Shown here piece after piece: positions 19,201 to 30,306 of a DNA stretch of 64,000 bases. The DNA comes from Diplonema papillatum (Eukaryota > Euglenozoa > Diplonemea > Diplonemida > Diplonemidae): the NCBI GenBank assembly GCA_030068145.1, contig JAPJBO010000236.1, positions 186,001 through 250,000 of the forward strand, read 5' to 3'. The translations under genes were made by a program, and so were the position numbers. The stretch's first letter is position 1. The number at the start of each line of letters is the position of its first letter. Under the pieces are notes generated by a model. That model saw only the letters and a program-made list of their open reading frames with translations. It made no database searches and had not been told where the DNA came from.

Positions 19201-19940
19201 TTTATACTCGACATAGCTGCTTTTGACTCCGAATGGAAGGAAGGAACTGTAGAGGTAAAGGGGCAAATACAATACAAACACAACCTGATTTGTTCTTCGC
19301 TTACACCACCGTGTGATATTTTTTTGTATGAGCACCCGCGTAAGCGTTCAACAAAAAAGACCCATTTTGTAGTTGTATTGTTTCTCCCCCTTTAGCCTCC
19401 TTCGAAGTAAGCACAAGGCAGCCCTCGAGTATTTTTTTTGTATAAGCACCTGCTTTGTAGGAAATGCTTGAGGAGACTGCCAGTTGCGATAGATCAAAGG
19501 AGGTAAATGTGCTGTAGCCCACACGAAACACAGGTAAATCTGGGTTTAGTGGCGGGCGTAAGCGTTCAACAAAAAAGACCCACTTTGTAGTTGTATTGTT
19601 TTCTCCCCCTCTAGCCTCCTTCGAAATGAGCACAAGGCAGTCCCTCGAGTATTTCACTCAGGACTTTTGACATGTTATCTTGTTGGCGTCCGTTCAACAC
19701 GCGGTTCCGGTAGTTGCGGACGGTTCTTTGCCGAGCAGCTTTTGTCGAGCATTTCCTTCCAAGCTGGCGCTTACCTGTCGAGCTGCTTTCGGCATGCTTT
19801 GTTGAACGCTTACGCCCGCCACTAAACCCAGATTTACCTGTGTTTCGTACGGGCACACAGCACATTTACCTCCTTTGAGATTTCGCAACCGGCAGTCTTC
19901 TCAAGTATTTCCTACAAAGCAGGTGCTTATACAAAAGGAA
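19198..19940. repeat. Compound dispersed repeat with internal direct and inverted copies
   Basis: GCGTAAGCGTTCAACAAAAA begins two direct copies about 220 bp apart (19337, 19556). Sequence at 19865-19930 is the inverse of 19440-19520. Related sequence recurs at 51612-51815 and 53343-53645 (CTTGTGCTCATTTCGAAGGA, AGCATTTCCTACAAAGCA). No coding content is seen. Confidence 0.65.
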
Positions 19941-19949
19941 AAAGCATAC

Positions 19950-20363
19950 GGGAGTTGCGAAGAGCCCTTCCAGGAAGTGGTGCACGATAGCCGTGTCCGA
20001 GCTGCTGCTGCCGAGGATGTTGTCGCGCTTCTTTGACTGGTCGTCGCCGTACGAGACGACGAGGAGGTTCTGCCCGGTGATCAGCTTCGCCGGGGCGTCC
20101 TTCAGGTACTGGTCGTAAACGATCTTCGCGCTCTCCCCAGCGATGACAGACTTCGCCGGGATCGGAGTGCCCTTCGTGGCTTGACGGAACCACGGCTGGA
20201 GGGTGCAGTCGTGGTTCGTAATCTTCGTCACGGGCTTCGTGTCGCCCGGGAACTCGAAGCCGAGGATCCCATCCTTTTCGACTACCGTCTTCGCTCCTGG
20301 GCCCCCGTTCAGGAGGACGACTGCGTCGCAGTCCATCACGGATTCTAGCATCGCGGGCGGCAT
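19950..20363 (-). CDS. Gene D, exon 1: start of a kinesin-like protein with a non-canonical P-loop
   Basis: The ATG at 20363 opens a 138-codon exon ending in phase 0 at donor GTATGC (19949-19944). Residues 79-138 run AKIVYDQYLKDAPAKLITGQ, LLVVSYGDDQSKKRDNILGS, then TAIVHHFLEGLF. This is the kinesin order 'FDxVF...vxPLV...G.NxTvfAYGQTGSGKTxTMxG ... GIIPRaxedLF'. The nucleotide-binding GQTGSGKT is replaced by GDDQSKKR, so neither the Gly pattern nor the GKT/S signature remains. Exons 1 to 7 join in phase to about 763 residues with an N-terminal motor fold and a coiled-coil stalk. Seen: fold order and lost motifs. Inferred: the protein cannot use ATP as a motor and may act as a microtubule-binding scaffold. 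Confidence 0.75.
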
Positions 20364-21933
20364 CTTGCCTTAGTCTCCTTGTGGATTACACTTCTTCTTT
20401 TTTTTTCCTTCTTCCCCTCGGCACGCGAAAGGGCAAGAGGACAGAAAGAGAGAGAGAGAGAGAGAGAGAGAGTAAGTGAGAAAGAAAGAGAGGGTGCGCG
20501 AAAGAACGACGCTTTTCTTTGGCCCCCTCCCCGCACTGTTTTTCGAGTGGAAGTCGGGGCAAGGTGGGCCGGCCGGGGAGGAATATTAGCTTAATGTTTA
20601 GATCTCATACATGAGAGAGAGAGAGAGACGAGTTAGAGTGCAAGGACCATCTCTCCGGGGAGTATCCGGTCGCCCCACTACTGTCCCGTGCTACTACGGC
20701 GGGCGTAAGTGACGTGGGCGCGGTGCGAGCTGCGGCCCTGTCATAGATGATGATTGCACCGATGGTGGCGCAGCCGGGGGCGTTCTGACCGGCGGGCGAG
20801 ACCGCCTGGCAGGCGTGTGTCGACATGATTGATGTCAGCATCAAGTCGGGGGAGGAGGGTAGGTATTTAAAACATGTGCGGTTGCCTGCACCTCCTCGTT
20901 CCGAAGTCTGCAGACACAAACGTGAAGCACCGGCTGCAGAGCGCCACCTCCTGCAGGGGCGGTGCAATGTGTACGAGCGAATGAGTGACTAAAGCGGCCG
21001 CTCCGTCTTTCAGTCCACGTCACGCAGTTGTTTGCCTATCGGAGCACAACGAGGCCGACTTACACGTGGACAAGTTCGAAGTAGATTATTTTTAGACTTC
21101 ATGTGCTGGTTGTCGAATGCATCGAATCGAAGGCCTGTGCATCACACTGTTCGTCTCGGAGTAAAAGTTCGCTTGAAACTTCAGGTTTTAAAGTGCAAGT
21201 TCTGAGTGCAAGTTTTCGTGTCTCCGGATGACCTTCGGCGGTAGGGATATCCTTTGGACGCGGCGTGCTCTTAAAGGTTGCCTCACGAGGGGAAGGGTGT
21301 CGGTGCGTATCTGAGGGCTAGCCATATCCCTTTGGTGAGGGCTAGCGACACCCGCGTGCCTGTAACCTTCACGGTCGCCCGAAGGCGCGAGGCGCTTCAG
21401 AGCAGAAGTACGAGAGAGAGAGAGAGAGGAGTTGGAGTGCAGGGACCATCTCTCCGAGGAGTTTCTGGTCGCCTCGCTTCAAACCCGTACTTCTAAGGTG
21501 GGCGTAGGTCGTTCCGTCGGAGGCGCGGCGCGGGCCGCTGCCCCGCCACCGAGGGTGACGGCGTCGGTGTTGACACAACCGGCTGGCGGGCGAGCCCGTT
21601 TCGCGGGGGAGCACCGTCTTGACGCGTCGCGGGATCTCTTCTTCTTGGCAATTGCACGGCCTACGGCGGCGGCTAGCGCCTTGATGGGAAACTTCAGCAC
21701 GACACCAGAGAAGGCGGAAACGCAAAATGTAAGAAAAGAAAACAGGTTATCTCCTTTTTTTTCCCCCGATTTTCTTCTATTCTCGATTCCCTTCCATGCA
21801 CGGCGGTTATCAGGGCGCGTGGCTGGCTGGGCGGACATGGGTTCGAATTCGCGGGCCGTGCCGGCGCGAACGAGAAAAGGCTAGAGGATCGATTCGCTGG
21901 CACATTCATGAAAACACCGGGGTCGGAGTGAGT

Positions 21934-22041
21934 TACACGGTGGAGTCCAGCCTCAGGAACTAGTTAAAGAGGGTGTGGCTCGGGCACACCCGAGTCACAT
22001 CCTCTTTAACTCCAGCTTCTGAGGCTGGACCTCACCGTGTA
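21934..22041. repeat. 108 bp perfect-ended stem-loop element
   Basis: TACACGGTGGAGTCCAGCCT at the left pairs with the inverse AGGCTGGACCTCACCGTGTA at the right with one mismatch. The stem continues through GTTAAAGAGG paired with CCTCTTTAAC, closing on a small loop near GGGCACACCCGAG. The right half alone recurs at 63575-63645. It is a likely non-autonomous inverted-repeat element. Confidence 0.75.
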
Positions 22042-22538
22042 GTGAAGCGCGGGGCGGCAGAGTTCACACCGCGGTAAGAAGGTCTGCGGGACAAACTGCG
22101 AGCTATTGACAGCATACCCCCACTGTCCCCAAAACGGACTACTTTTGAGATGAAAAGTGCATTTTTGCGGGCTTCCTTGAGTCCTTGCCCCCTCCCCCTC
22201 CCCCTCCCCCTCGCCCCTGGGGGGTGCGGAGGGGTTCTGACAAATTGCGAGCTACCGACAGCTGCACCACATTGTATCGCCAGATTCCCAATGAGGGGAT
22301 AAGAGCGTGCGCATGTAGTGGTTAAGTAGACAAATTTGCGATAACCTGCGGCATCTGGTGAGGAAGATAGATGAGTGGTTGTGGCTGAAGCGGGTCGATT
22401 CCCGAAGGGCTAAGACACGGCACCGTAAGGGCGCAAAGAGCAATACTGCTAGAAGGCAGCGAAGAGAAATACCCGTGTGCGGGTTTAATACAAAACGTGT
22501 AAATAAAGGTATCCTTTTGCACGCCGTATTAGCCACAT

Positions 22539-22871
22539 ATGTTTGAGGAGACTTGGAAAGTTTACTTAGGGAATGGCAGTAAATTTAGATGCCTGCGTCA
22601 GCCCTTTTCCAATGCGGGAGCAGATCCGACTGTCTTTGTCCACTCAGTTCAACAGGTTGCGAGGAAGCGGTTGCTGGCAGTCGCAAAGGAAAACGCTGGC
22701 GAGAAGAAACGCATTGCTGCGATTGTTACGGGAAGGAGGATGAAAGACGCTGCCAAGTGGTGGAATAATTCCCTCCAAGAACACGACAACAAGCTAAATC
22801 AGGTTTTGACGTTTCGTGCATTTTCCAAGTACGAGCAAGCGGTAAAGGAGCCGCATTTAAACGGAAGATAG
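22539..22871 (+). CDS. Basic helical ORF, unrecognised, possibly a decayed element ORF
   Basis: A 110-codon frame reads like folded protein (HSVQQVARKRLLAVAKENAG, then MKDAAKWWNNSLQEHD). Frames directly upstream (22358-22546, basic) and downstream (22900-23109 and 23046-23246) have similar character but sit in other phases, as if one longer ORF had been broken by indels. It would be the only host-like block on the plus strand, which favours a mobile-element remnant. The family is unknown. Confidence 0.3.
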   Translation: MFEETWKVYLGNGSKFRCLRQPFSNAGADPTVFVHSVQQVARKRLLAVAKENAGEKKRIAAIVTGRRMKDAAKWWNNSLQEHDNKLNQVLTFRAFSKYEQAVKEPHLNGR

Positions 22872-24059
22872 GCTGCATGTTAATCAAACGAGGGAGAAAG
22901 TGTACATTGCACCCACAGCAGAAACAAGGCCATCCGCAGCTGTGACGACACAAACTATGTCAACACGCGTGAGGCAGGCGAAAACTGACATAGACTGGCG
23001 AAAAGCAGTGACGAAAGCGAGCGCATTCAAGATGCCGCCACGCGCATGGGGTTCAGACTTCGTTGCAGAAGTGCAAAGTGCAAGGAAGTTCCACGACATA
23101 TTCTTGTAAAGGATAGTCGGCAAAGCTCGCAAATTGTCCTGTTCAACGGGGCTCGTTTCGAATTTGCTTCCGTGTCCACTGGTGAACACACGTCTGTTGA
23201 GGATTGTGAGAAGCTGAAGCTGATGCTACAACTGACGATATCTTAAGCTGCTGAAGAAGGCGCTGTCGAAGGTGAACCCCGAGAGCATTCGGCCTTGACT
23301 TCGCTCGTGTTGACAGAGAGGTTGAAGAACAGATGCGCGGATGAAAGCTCCAATCTGTGGCAAACCTGCTGCACCGTAAGGTGTGCAGCCAAAATGCTAG
23401 GATCGCAGGCAATCCGCGGGTTCCAGTACTCTGCCTATGCAGTTTTATCGCCACAGACGGTTTGTACGGGAATAAGTGAGTGAGAGCCCGAATAATGCAA
23501 AGAAAGGGGGAAAAAAAAAGGAGAAGAAAGAAAGGAACAAAGCTAGGCTGGGCGAATGAAGAATAGGTAAGGTCGATGAAAATGTGAGACGCGGCGCGCA
23601 AGAGAAACACGGGGGAAGGGCGGCAAGACTGGGGTGTCTCGGCTAGAAAGACTGTTTTCACGAGGAACTACAGGTGAGAGACTGCCGCCTCCCCTTGCGA
23701 GTTGCGGAGAGATCGTTCGTACAGGGGGCTTTTGCCCTGAGTGAGCCACAGGTTGGCGCAGATTCCTGTTTTTGGACACTTCGCTCGTCTTTCGATTCTC
23801 AGTGGCCGTCGAGTTGTTCAGATGGGCGGCCGCCGCACATGCTCGTTTAACTCTTCCCGCCAGCGGCGGTTGAACCACTGGGCCCAGGGTTGCAGACATG
23901 TCGTTCGCCATCAGATTCTTAGTGATGCCGGGTGAGCTGGCGAAGTGGCGAGCATACGTACAGTTGACACGGGGAACTTCTTGTCCTTAAGACGAGCAGT
24001 AGGTATGGGTACTATTAGGACACGTTGAAACTTCGCTGCGCGCTTACACTGACTTGTTC

Positions 24060-24365
24060 TCAGTCTTGAAAGTGTCCCGCGTCACCTAAATACATGCGCT
24101 TCTCGTGGAGGAGGGCCGTGTGGATGACTTCGTCCAGGGCGTGCACCGCGCAGCGGCAAGCAATTCGGTGCAGTTCCGGGAGATCAATACCTCGTGGTCC
24201 CGTAAGGCAGGCGGCGAGAGCAGATTTCTCCGCGATCTGGCGTCTGCTCGGGGCCCACTGCCTTGTGAGAGTCGAAGGGAAGGCTAACCCCTGTTCAGGT
24301 GCGCCTTCCTGTCTTTTCGGGCCCGCGATGGCTTGCCGCCCGTCGTGCTTTGTGCTGCACACTTG
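24060..24365 (-). pseudogene. Rearranged partial copy of the gene C 3' region
   Basis: On the minus strand, HDGRQAIA and ALDEVIHTALLHEKR of gene C reappear here, but joined around sequence copied from just downstream of the gene C stop (compare 24536-24735). The order is changed and an internal segment is missing, so this is a deleted tandem copy rather than an exon. Confidence 0.65.
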
Positions 24366-24663
24366 AAGTGTTCCCGAGCATGGCGCAATCTGTCCTCGTG
24401 GTTAGCCAGTCTCATCCCCTGATAGACCTTCACAGACCGCAGAATGCAGCTCCAGGGAACTCTATGCGGCTCTAGGGGATAGGGATGGACTTGATAGACC
24501 GGAGTGGACCCGTGATTCACTGTGATAAACAGCGGCAAGCAATTCGGTGCAGTTCCGGGAGATCAGCACCTCGTGGTCCCGAAAGGCAGGCGGCGAGACC
24601 AGACTTCTCCGCGATCTGGCGTCTCTGCTCGCGGTCCTCTCCGGAGGGAAGGGTGGTTCCTCG

Positions 24664-25842
24664 CTAGCCCCCGTTCAGGTGCGCCTTCCTGTCTTTTCGA
24701 CGGGCCCGCGCGATGGCCTGCCGCCCGTCGTGCTGCGCGAGCGAGATGCCGGCCCGGCCGCCTTCTTCCATCCTCAGCAGAAACGCGACGCCGTTCCAAA
24801 AGACGACCTGGGCAACCGCAGTGCCCCGCGGGGCCGCCCACCGGTGGAAGGACGGATCGTTGACGCATCGAGCACGGTCGGGCACGCTGATGACCCAGCC
24901 CAGCTCGGACAGGAACACGCGGCGCCCGTCTACTGTGGCGCAGGAGCGCTTCCGGTGGAGGAGAGCCGTGTGGATGACTTCGTCGAGGGCATGCACCGCG
25001 CTTTGGAACACCGCTTCGCCGGTAAGGTACTCCCCGCCGGACCGGGCGCGCCACTTCGAGCCGATGAACGGCAGCCGGTGGCACCAAACCGACGAGAAGT
25101 GCCGCGGCAGGATGCCGCCATGGCCCCCTCGCTCGTCTATCGACCGCAGCTCCCGGCTCGCCTCCTCCGGGCCTATCAACTCCGCCTCGCCGCCGGCCGC
25201 GGCGCCCCGCGCCGAGAAGCAGCGCCGGAGGGGCTGCTTGTTGAGCAGGACCAGCAGCGCGGGCCGGTTCTCGCCCGCACCGCCGCCGCCTCCCCCAGCC
25301 TCGTTCTTCAGCGAGAAGCACTCGACGCACGCCTGGTACGCCTTCTCCATCGCGTGTTCCCCCGCCGTTTCCGGGCCCCAGACGTACACAACCACGTCGG
25401 CGGCTTGGTGCGCGAAATGCGGGATCAGCGTTAGTACGCCCGGGCGCCTGTAGCTGTTGTGCGCACCCATGTCCTCCTCCGTGAAGAAGGCATGCCGCGG
25501 CTCCGTCGCGTGGAGCCCCTCTGTATCGAGCAGCAGAGCTCGGTAGCCCCTTCCCGGGCGGTGCGCGTACACGCGGATGCCCTCCGTCGCATCCGTCTTC
25601 ACCGGCTTCCCCCGCGCCGGCCAGTCGCCCGCCAGCAGCTGGGCCACGACGTAGCTCTTGCCGCCGCCCGTGTCGCCGATGAAGCAGACCGCGTGGTTGG
25701 GCACGGTGCTCTCGCTGCAGCGGGCGAGCGACTGCATGCAGCTGGCGTTAACCTCGAGTAGCGCCCGCGCCTCGCCGGGCCCTGGCATCCGGATGCGCAG
25801 GAGCTCGCATTCGTCCTTTCTGCTCCAGTCTACCCACTCCAT
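24664..25842 (-). CDS. Gene C: GBP/atlastin-like large GTPase, single exon
   Basis: An ATG at 25842 opens an unbroken 392-codon frame. Motifs in order are the P-loop CFIGDTGGGKS (about residue 55), a Thr-containing KTDATEGIRVY loop (G2, about 82), LLLDTEGLHATEP (G3, the D-x-E-G form typical of guanylate-binding proteins and atlastins, about 103), and ALLVLLNKQPL (G4-like, about 190). A Gly-rich insert lies at about 180 and another Ala/Gly insert at about 210. Such proteins hydrolyse GTP and act at membranes. The usual C-terminal helical domain is not evident, so this is a short member or a GTPase-only form. The frame ends at a TAG with no plausible donor before it. Its 5' half is tandemly duplicated upstream at 26150-26945. 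Confidence 0.75.
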   Translation of the reverse strand: MEWVDWSRKDECELLRIRMPGPGEARALLEVNASCMQSLARCSESTVPNHAVCFIGDTGGGKSYVVAQLLAGDWPARGKPVKTDATEGIRVYAHRPGRGYRALLLDTEGLHATEPRHAFFTEEDMGAHNSYRRPGVLTLIPHFAHQAADVVVYVWGPETAGEHAMEKAYQACVECFSLKNEAGGGGGGAGENRPALLVLLNKQPLRRCFSARGAAAGGEAELIGPEEASRELRSIDERGGHGGILPRHFSSVWCHRLPFIGSKWRARSGGEYLTGEAVFQSAVHALDEVIHTALLHRKRSCATVDGRRVFLSELGWVISVPDRARCVNDPSFHRWAAPRGTAVAQVVFWNGVAFLLRMEEGGRAGISLAQHDGRQAIARARRKDRKAHLNGG

Positions 25843-25847
25843 TGCAT

Positions 25848-26960
25848 TGTACCGCGCTTCTCCTCGCCGCAGCCGTATGCTAGCTTTTCTCGCGTTTCTC
25901 TTGTAAGGGAGGCTGCATGGTTGAGTGGGATGAATTCATCGGGAACGAAGGTACCATGATAACGCGTCGTAAGCGATATGTGCACGATAGAGAGAGAGAG
26001 AGAGAGAGAGTGCTCGCAGACAGCAACACGAGATCTGTGGATAAGTGAGGTCTCGCCCCCGTGAAAAAGGCGTGCCTGGGGTCTGAAGCATGGAGGTGTC
26101 CAGGGTCGGGTAGTATGACTCGGTTCTGTGTCTAATGTATTCAGTTGCGTCTGTCTTCACCGGCTAGCTCTCTCGCCGGCAAGTCGCCAGCTGGGCCATG
26201 ACGTAGCTCTTGCCGCCGCCCGTGTCGCCGGTGAAGCAGACCGCGTGGTTGGGAACGGTGCTCTCGCTGCAGCGGAGTGCGACTGCATGCAGCTGGTGTT
26301 AACCTCGAGCAGCGCCGACGCCTCGCCGGGCCCTGGTATCCGGATGCGCAGGAGCTCGCATTCGTCCTTTCTGCTCCAGTCTACCCACTCCATTGCATTG
26401 TACCGCGCTTCTCCTCGCCGCAGCCGTATGCTAGCTTTTCTCGCGTTTCTCTTGTAAGGGAGGCTGCATGGTTGAGTGGGATGAATTCATCGGGAACGAA
26501 GGTACCATGATAACGCGTCGTAAGCGATATGTGCACGATAGAGAGAGAGAGAGAGAGAGTGCTCGCAGACAGCAACACGAGATCTGTGGATAAGTGAGGT
26601 CTCGCCTCCGTGAAAAAGGCGTGCCTGGGGTCTGAAGCATGGAGGTATCCAGGGTCGGGTAGTACGACTCGGTTCTGTGTCTAATGTATTCAGTTGCGTC
26701 TGTCTTCACCGGCTAGCTCTCTCGCCGGCCAGTCGCCAGCTGGGCCATGACGTAGCTCTTGCCGCCGCCCGTGTTGCCGGTGAAGCAGACCGCTTGGTTG
26801 GGAACGGTGCTCTCGCTGCAGCGGAGTGCGACTGCATGCAGCTGGTGTTAACCTCGAGCAGCGCCGACGCCTCGCCGGTCCCTGGTATCCGGATGCGCAG
26901 GAGCTCGCATTCGTCCTTTCGACTCCAGTCTACCCACTCCATGCATTGTACCGCGCTTCC
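25848..26960 (-). pseudogene. Two tandem copies of the gene C 5' end (unit about 550 bp) with GA microsatellites
   Basis: Frames at 26393-26157 and 26942-26706 repeat the gene C start (MEWVDWSRKDECELLRI) almost exactly and break just past the P-loop region. The repeating unit also carries non-coding sequence with a GA run (25987 and 26540) and a conserved TGTGCACGATAGAGAGAG. The step between copies is about 550 bp. Both copies keep a start codon but cannot encode a GTPase. Confidence 0.85.
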
Positions 26961-27895
26961 TCGATGCTAAGGATCCGGTACAACTAGATTTTGTTCTTCG
27001 CGTGTACAGGGTATAAACCTCTCTGGGGGGGGGTTTCCTGTATTAGCACTTTTCGTTGGCTTCGTTTTCTCTTACATGTGCAACCGGTGTTCCGGAAATG
27101 TTCCCGTCAGTACAGATGTACTTGTCAAGGCAGGACTTGTACTGACAAACAAGCCCGTGGAGACGCCAGCAACTATGGGAGAGGCGGGCAACCCCGGACT
27201 CAAGGATTGCACGCGGAGTTGACCGTGGCTTCTTCGGCCATGTTGTGCAAGGCTGATGTACACGAAAGCGGGAATGAGCGAAGAAAAACATCGCTTGTCG
27301 ATTTTGTTTGTGCGCCGGGGTGAATGTGGGTACAAGGTTTCCCCAGAACGCTCCCGACGGTCTTTCCTTTACGTGACAACTTAGTTGCTTCAAAAACGAG
27401 ACGCGGCTCTAGGGAACCCGCGAGGGGTGGCACCCTCTTCTAAAGCGATCTATGGGATAAGAACAGGCCAGGCAGGATCTAACACTTGAACTCTTTGTTT
27501 GTACGCCGGGGAAATGTGTTTGTATGGTTTCCCAGAACGCTTCTGACGGTTTTGTTTTTGTGTTTCTTTTTTTTTTTTTTTTTTGACGAGGCACGGGTGA
27601 GGACCACGATCGTGACACAAGCACGCATCCCGGCCAACCATGCTGCGGGAGGAAGACGCAACGTTTTTCAACGAAGCTTTGCGTCTTTACACTTGGCGAA
27701 ACAGTGCGTCACGCACGAGCGTACTGCGGATGTATTGGTGACTAGACGGAACAGGGTGCTATTGGTATAGGCAAATACGGTATGGAAAATGTGCATTTAG
27801 GTCAGAAGTGCGTTTTGCAGCGCATGCGCGCGGGGTGTAGAAACACTGTGCTTCGTACTCAACAACGAGGAGGACAAGTCATGACGGTGCGACGA
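26961..27895. other. Intergenic stretch, nothing supported
   Basis: It contains a poly-T tract at 27563-27583 and two related words (TTTCCCCAGAACGCTCCC near 27338 and TTTCCCAGAACGCTTCTG near 27527), suggesting a diverged local duplication of about 190 bp. No frame has coding character. Confidence 0.4.
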
Positions 27896-27924
27896 GGTGA
27901 GAATAAACGCGTTCTGGAGCAATG

Positions 27925-28470
27925 AGGAGGGACGAGAAGAGCGCACTCTCACCCCGCACCGGTCGAGCTTTGTACCACACTTCACCGTCTGTCCACAATA
28001 CGTCGCTAACTTGATGTCACGTCACCGAGCAAAATGCCCTGCCCTGCGACTGCCAAGGCGTCGCCTTCCACCCGGGCGATCGGAACGTAACAGTCATGCC
28101 GTGTCCACAATTGCCGCGATCTTCTAAGGGGTCTGCCAGGCACCTTCTCTTCCGGAATAATGCGAGCTGAAAAATTCATCGATTTTTCTGCTTCGCCGAA
28201 ATACACGCGGTACGTGTCGGTGGGGCGTCGTCTGTATCCACGCTTCGTGATACTTTGGATTCGCGTTCGTACTCGTGCTTCGAAGCCACGTCTGCATGCA
28301 TGCATGACAACAATGGTACACTCAGCGACGAGGAGGAGACAAGTCGCGACGGTGGGACGAGAAGAACGCACTGTCACTCCGCACTGTGATGGCGCCGTCC
28401 AGGATCCACGCTCCGATACTTCGAATTCACGCCTTGAAGCCACATCGTCTGCATGCATGCATGGCAACAA
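27925..28470 (-). pseudogene. Truncated tandem copies of the 3' end of gene B
   Basis: Minus-strand text here repeats parts of gene B exon 2: MQTWLRSTSTNANPKYHEAW matches MQTWLRGANSKYQEAW, and ALAVAGQGILLGDV matches ALAVGGQGVMLGDV. Segments are deleted between them and the frames are broken. At least two copies lie downstream of the gene. Confidence 0.75.
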
Positions 28471-28478
28471 TGGTGCAC

Positions 28479-30306
28479 TCAGCGACGAGGAGGAGACAAG
28501 TCGCGACGGTGGGAGGAGAAGAACGCACTCTCACTCCGCACCGGTGGTGCTTTGTACCACACTTCGCCGTCTGTCCACACTACAGTCGTCGTCGTCGCTG
28601 ACTTGATGCAGACGTCACCGAGCATCACGCCCTGCCCCCCCACTGCCAAGGCAGCCGTCGCCTCCTTCCACCTGGGCGACCGGAACGTGACCGTCATGCT
28701 CGCCGTGTCCACGATGGCCGTGATCCCCGAAGGGGTCTGCCACGTGCCCTCCAGGATAAGCAGCTGCGCCCGCGCCCCAGGCCCGGGCGGCGGGAGGTGC
28801 GTGTACTGGCTTGGCGGCGGCTCGTAGTCAAGGTTCAGGGGCAAAGACGCCGTGGGTGACGCGGTGCCGTCGGACCGCGACTCAAGCAGGAGCGGGGTTG
28901 CAAGGCCGCGGCTGTTGATGTTGTTGTTGCGCGGAGTGTCAGTCGAGGCGCGGGAGAAGTGGCCGAAGTCGTCGGAGGCGCTGCCGAGGGTGAAGCCCTC
29001 GCTGGCAAGAGACGCGGGGGAGAACACGTTCTTCACGCTGTGCCGGTCCTGGTACGCCCTGCCGGACGTCCGGTACTCCGCCCCGGCCGACACCAGCGAC
29101 TGCGGCACCGCGAACGACGGCTGCCGCTGCTGGCCGAAGAACTCGTCGTTCTTCTCCTTCCCGAAGTACACGTGGTGCGTGTCGGTTGGGCGCCGCACGG
29201 CGGTCACCGTGATGGCACCGTCCAAGATCCACGCCTCCTGATACTTCGAATTCGCGCCTCTCAGCCACGTCTGCATGATGTGCGGCATCGCCCCGTTGTG
29301 TCCTTCGGACACGACAAGCCCTGTTCCCCCTTCCACATCCCGGCCTATAACCCACCGCTTCGTCGACGCGGAGGTGAACACATAAAAGCAGCTCGACCTC
29401 TTCTCCCATATGGGCATCCCCCTCCCCTTTCTATCGAGCAACGCGTACGTTCCGTCCACGTGTTCACTCACCCCACTAACGTACAGGCACTGCGGGATTT
29501 CGTGGGTGAGCAGCAGCGTGTCCAGCAGCGCATGCACCCGCGAGAGCTTCGCCTCCGCCGCCCAGAGCTCGTTGAAGACGTCGCGGGAGAACGTGCACTG
29601 CGTCGCAGGCGCTAGCACCCCCGCGAAGCGCAGGTCGACGAAGGTCCCAAGCCCAGGCTGCAGTGTGATTTTGTCGATGGTCAGCACGCTGAACGCCGGG
29701 AATATGAACGCCTGCTCGTCTCCGTACTGCGAGAGCTTCGTGACGTCTACGAGACATGGCGTCGGGGAATCGTCGCCCGGCTCCAAAAAGGAGAGGTGTG
29801 GGACTTGCGGGACGGTGATGGTCAGATACACGGTATTCTCGGCTCTCTTCGACGTCGTGTTGCCCCGTATTCGGTGCAAGGGCATGATGTCCCGTCGGGT
29901 GGAGCAGAGCAGCGGAGACGCCCACGCCACGACTCGAATAGGCGGCGGCGGCGGCGGCGTCTCGTCGATGTCTGACATGCCGTCTTCGTGGTTCACGAAG
30001 CCATCGCGCGGGTCTTCGACGTGAACCGGCGACAGCGGCGGCGAGGCTGGGCGGGGCTTGTCGGTCGGCGGCGGCGGGTCACCTTCGTCCTGCGCTGACG
30101 TCGAACTCGAAGAGTCGCTGCCCTTCCTGCCGCTGTGCTCGGTCAGCCGCTGGGCCAGCAGCGACTTCTTCCCGAGCGGAATGCACCCGGCGTGGTGCAG
30201 CTGCGAGATGACAGGGTGCGGGATGTTGACCCCTGTCTTGTAGTACACCTTCGCCCCTCTGTCCGCTGTCCCGAAGTCTTCGGTGCCGCGGGAAGTGTTC
30301 GATTCC
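28479..30306 (-). CDS. Gene B, exon 2: ADP-ribosyltransferase-like segment plus beta-rich repeat domains
   Basis: The exon follows acceptor CCACCCACCCTCAG. Its first base completes an Arg codon begun in exon 1, and it encodes 608 residues to the stop at 28479. A Ser/Pro linker leads to an ART-like stretch (protein residues about 475-580): SPLLCSTRRD, NTVYLTITVPQ, then LSQYGDEQAFIFPAFSVLTI, matching the order 'STS strand / hydrophobic strand / ExE-hydrophobic-P' of arginine-specific ADP-ribosyltransferases. The second Glu of ExE appears to be Ala (EQA), so activity is doubtful. Next comes a domain with CLYVSGVSEHVDGTYALLD and KRWVIGRD (about 626-708), then a C-terminal one with TWQTPSGITAIVD and VVWTDGEVWYK. 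I believe both types are common in alveolate proteins, but that is recollection. Confidence 0.65.

Larger units (their letters stand above)
20364..24058. other. Intergenic region between genes C and D: repeats and one weak ORF
   Basis: GA microsatellites lie at 20446-20472, 20612-20626 and 21413-21428. The last two begin copies of a repeat containing GTGCAGGGACCATCTCTCCG, which recurs at 57240-57360. C-rich pentamers lie at 22190-22215. A stem-loop element is at 21934-22041. The upstream region of gene D should hold its promoter, but I see no TATA-like or other motif I would defend. Confidence 0.45.
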
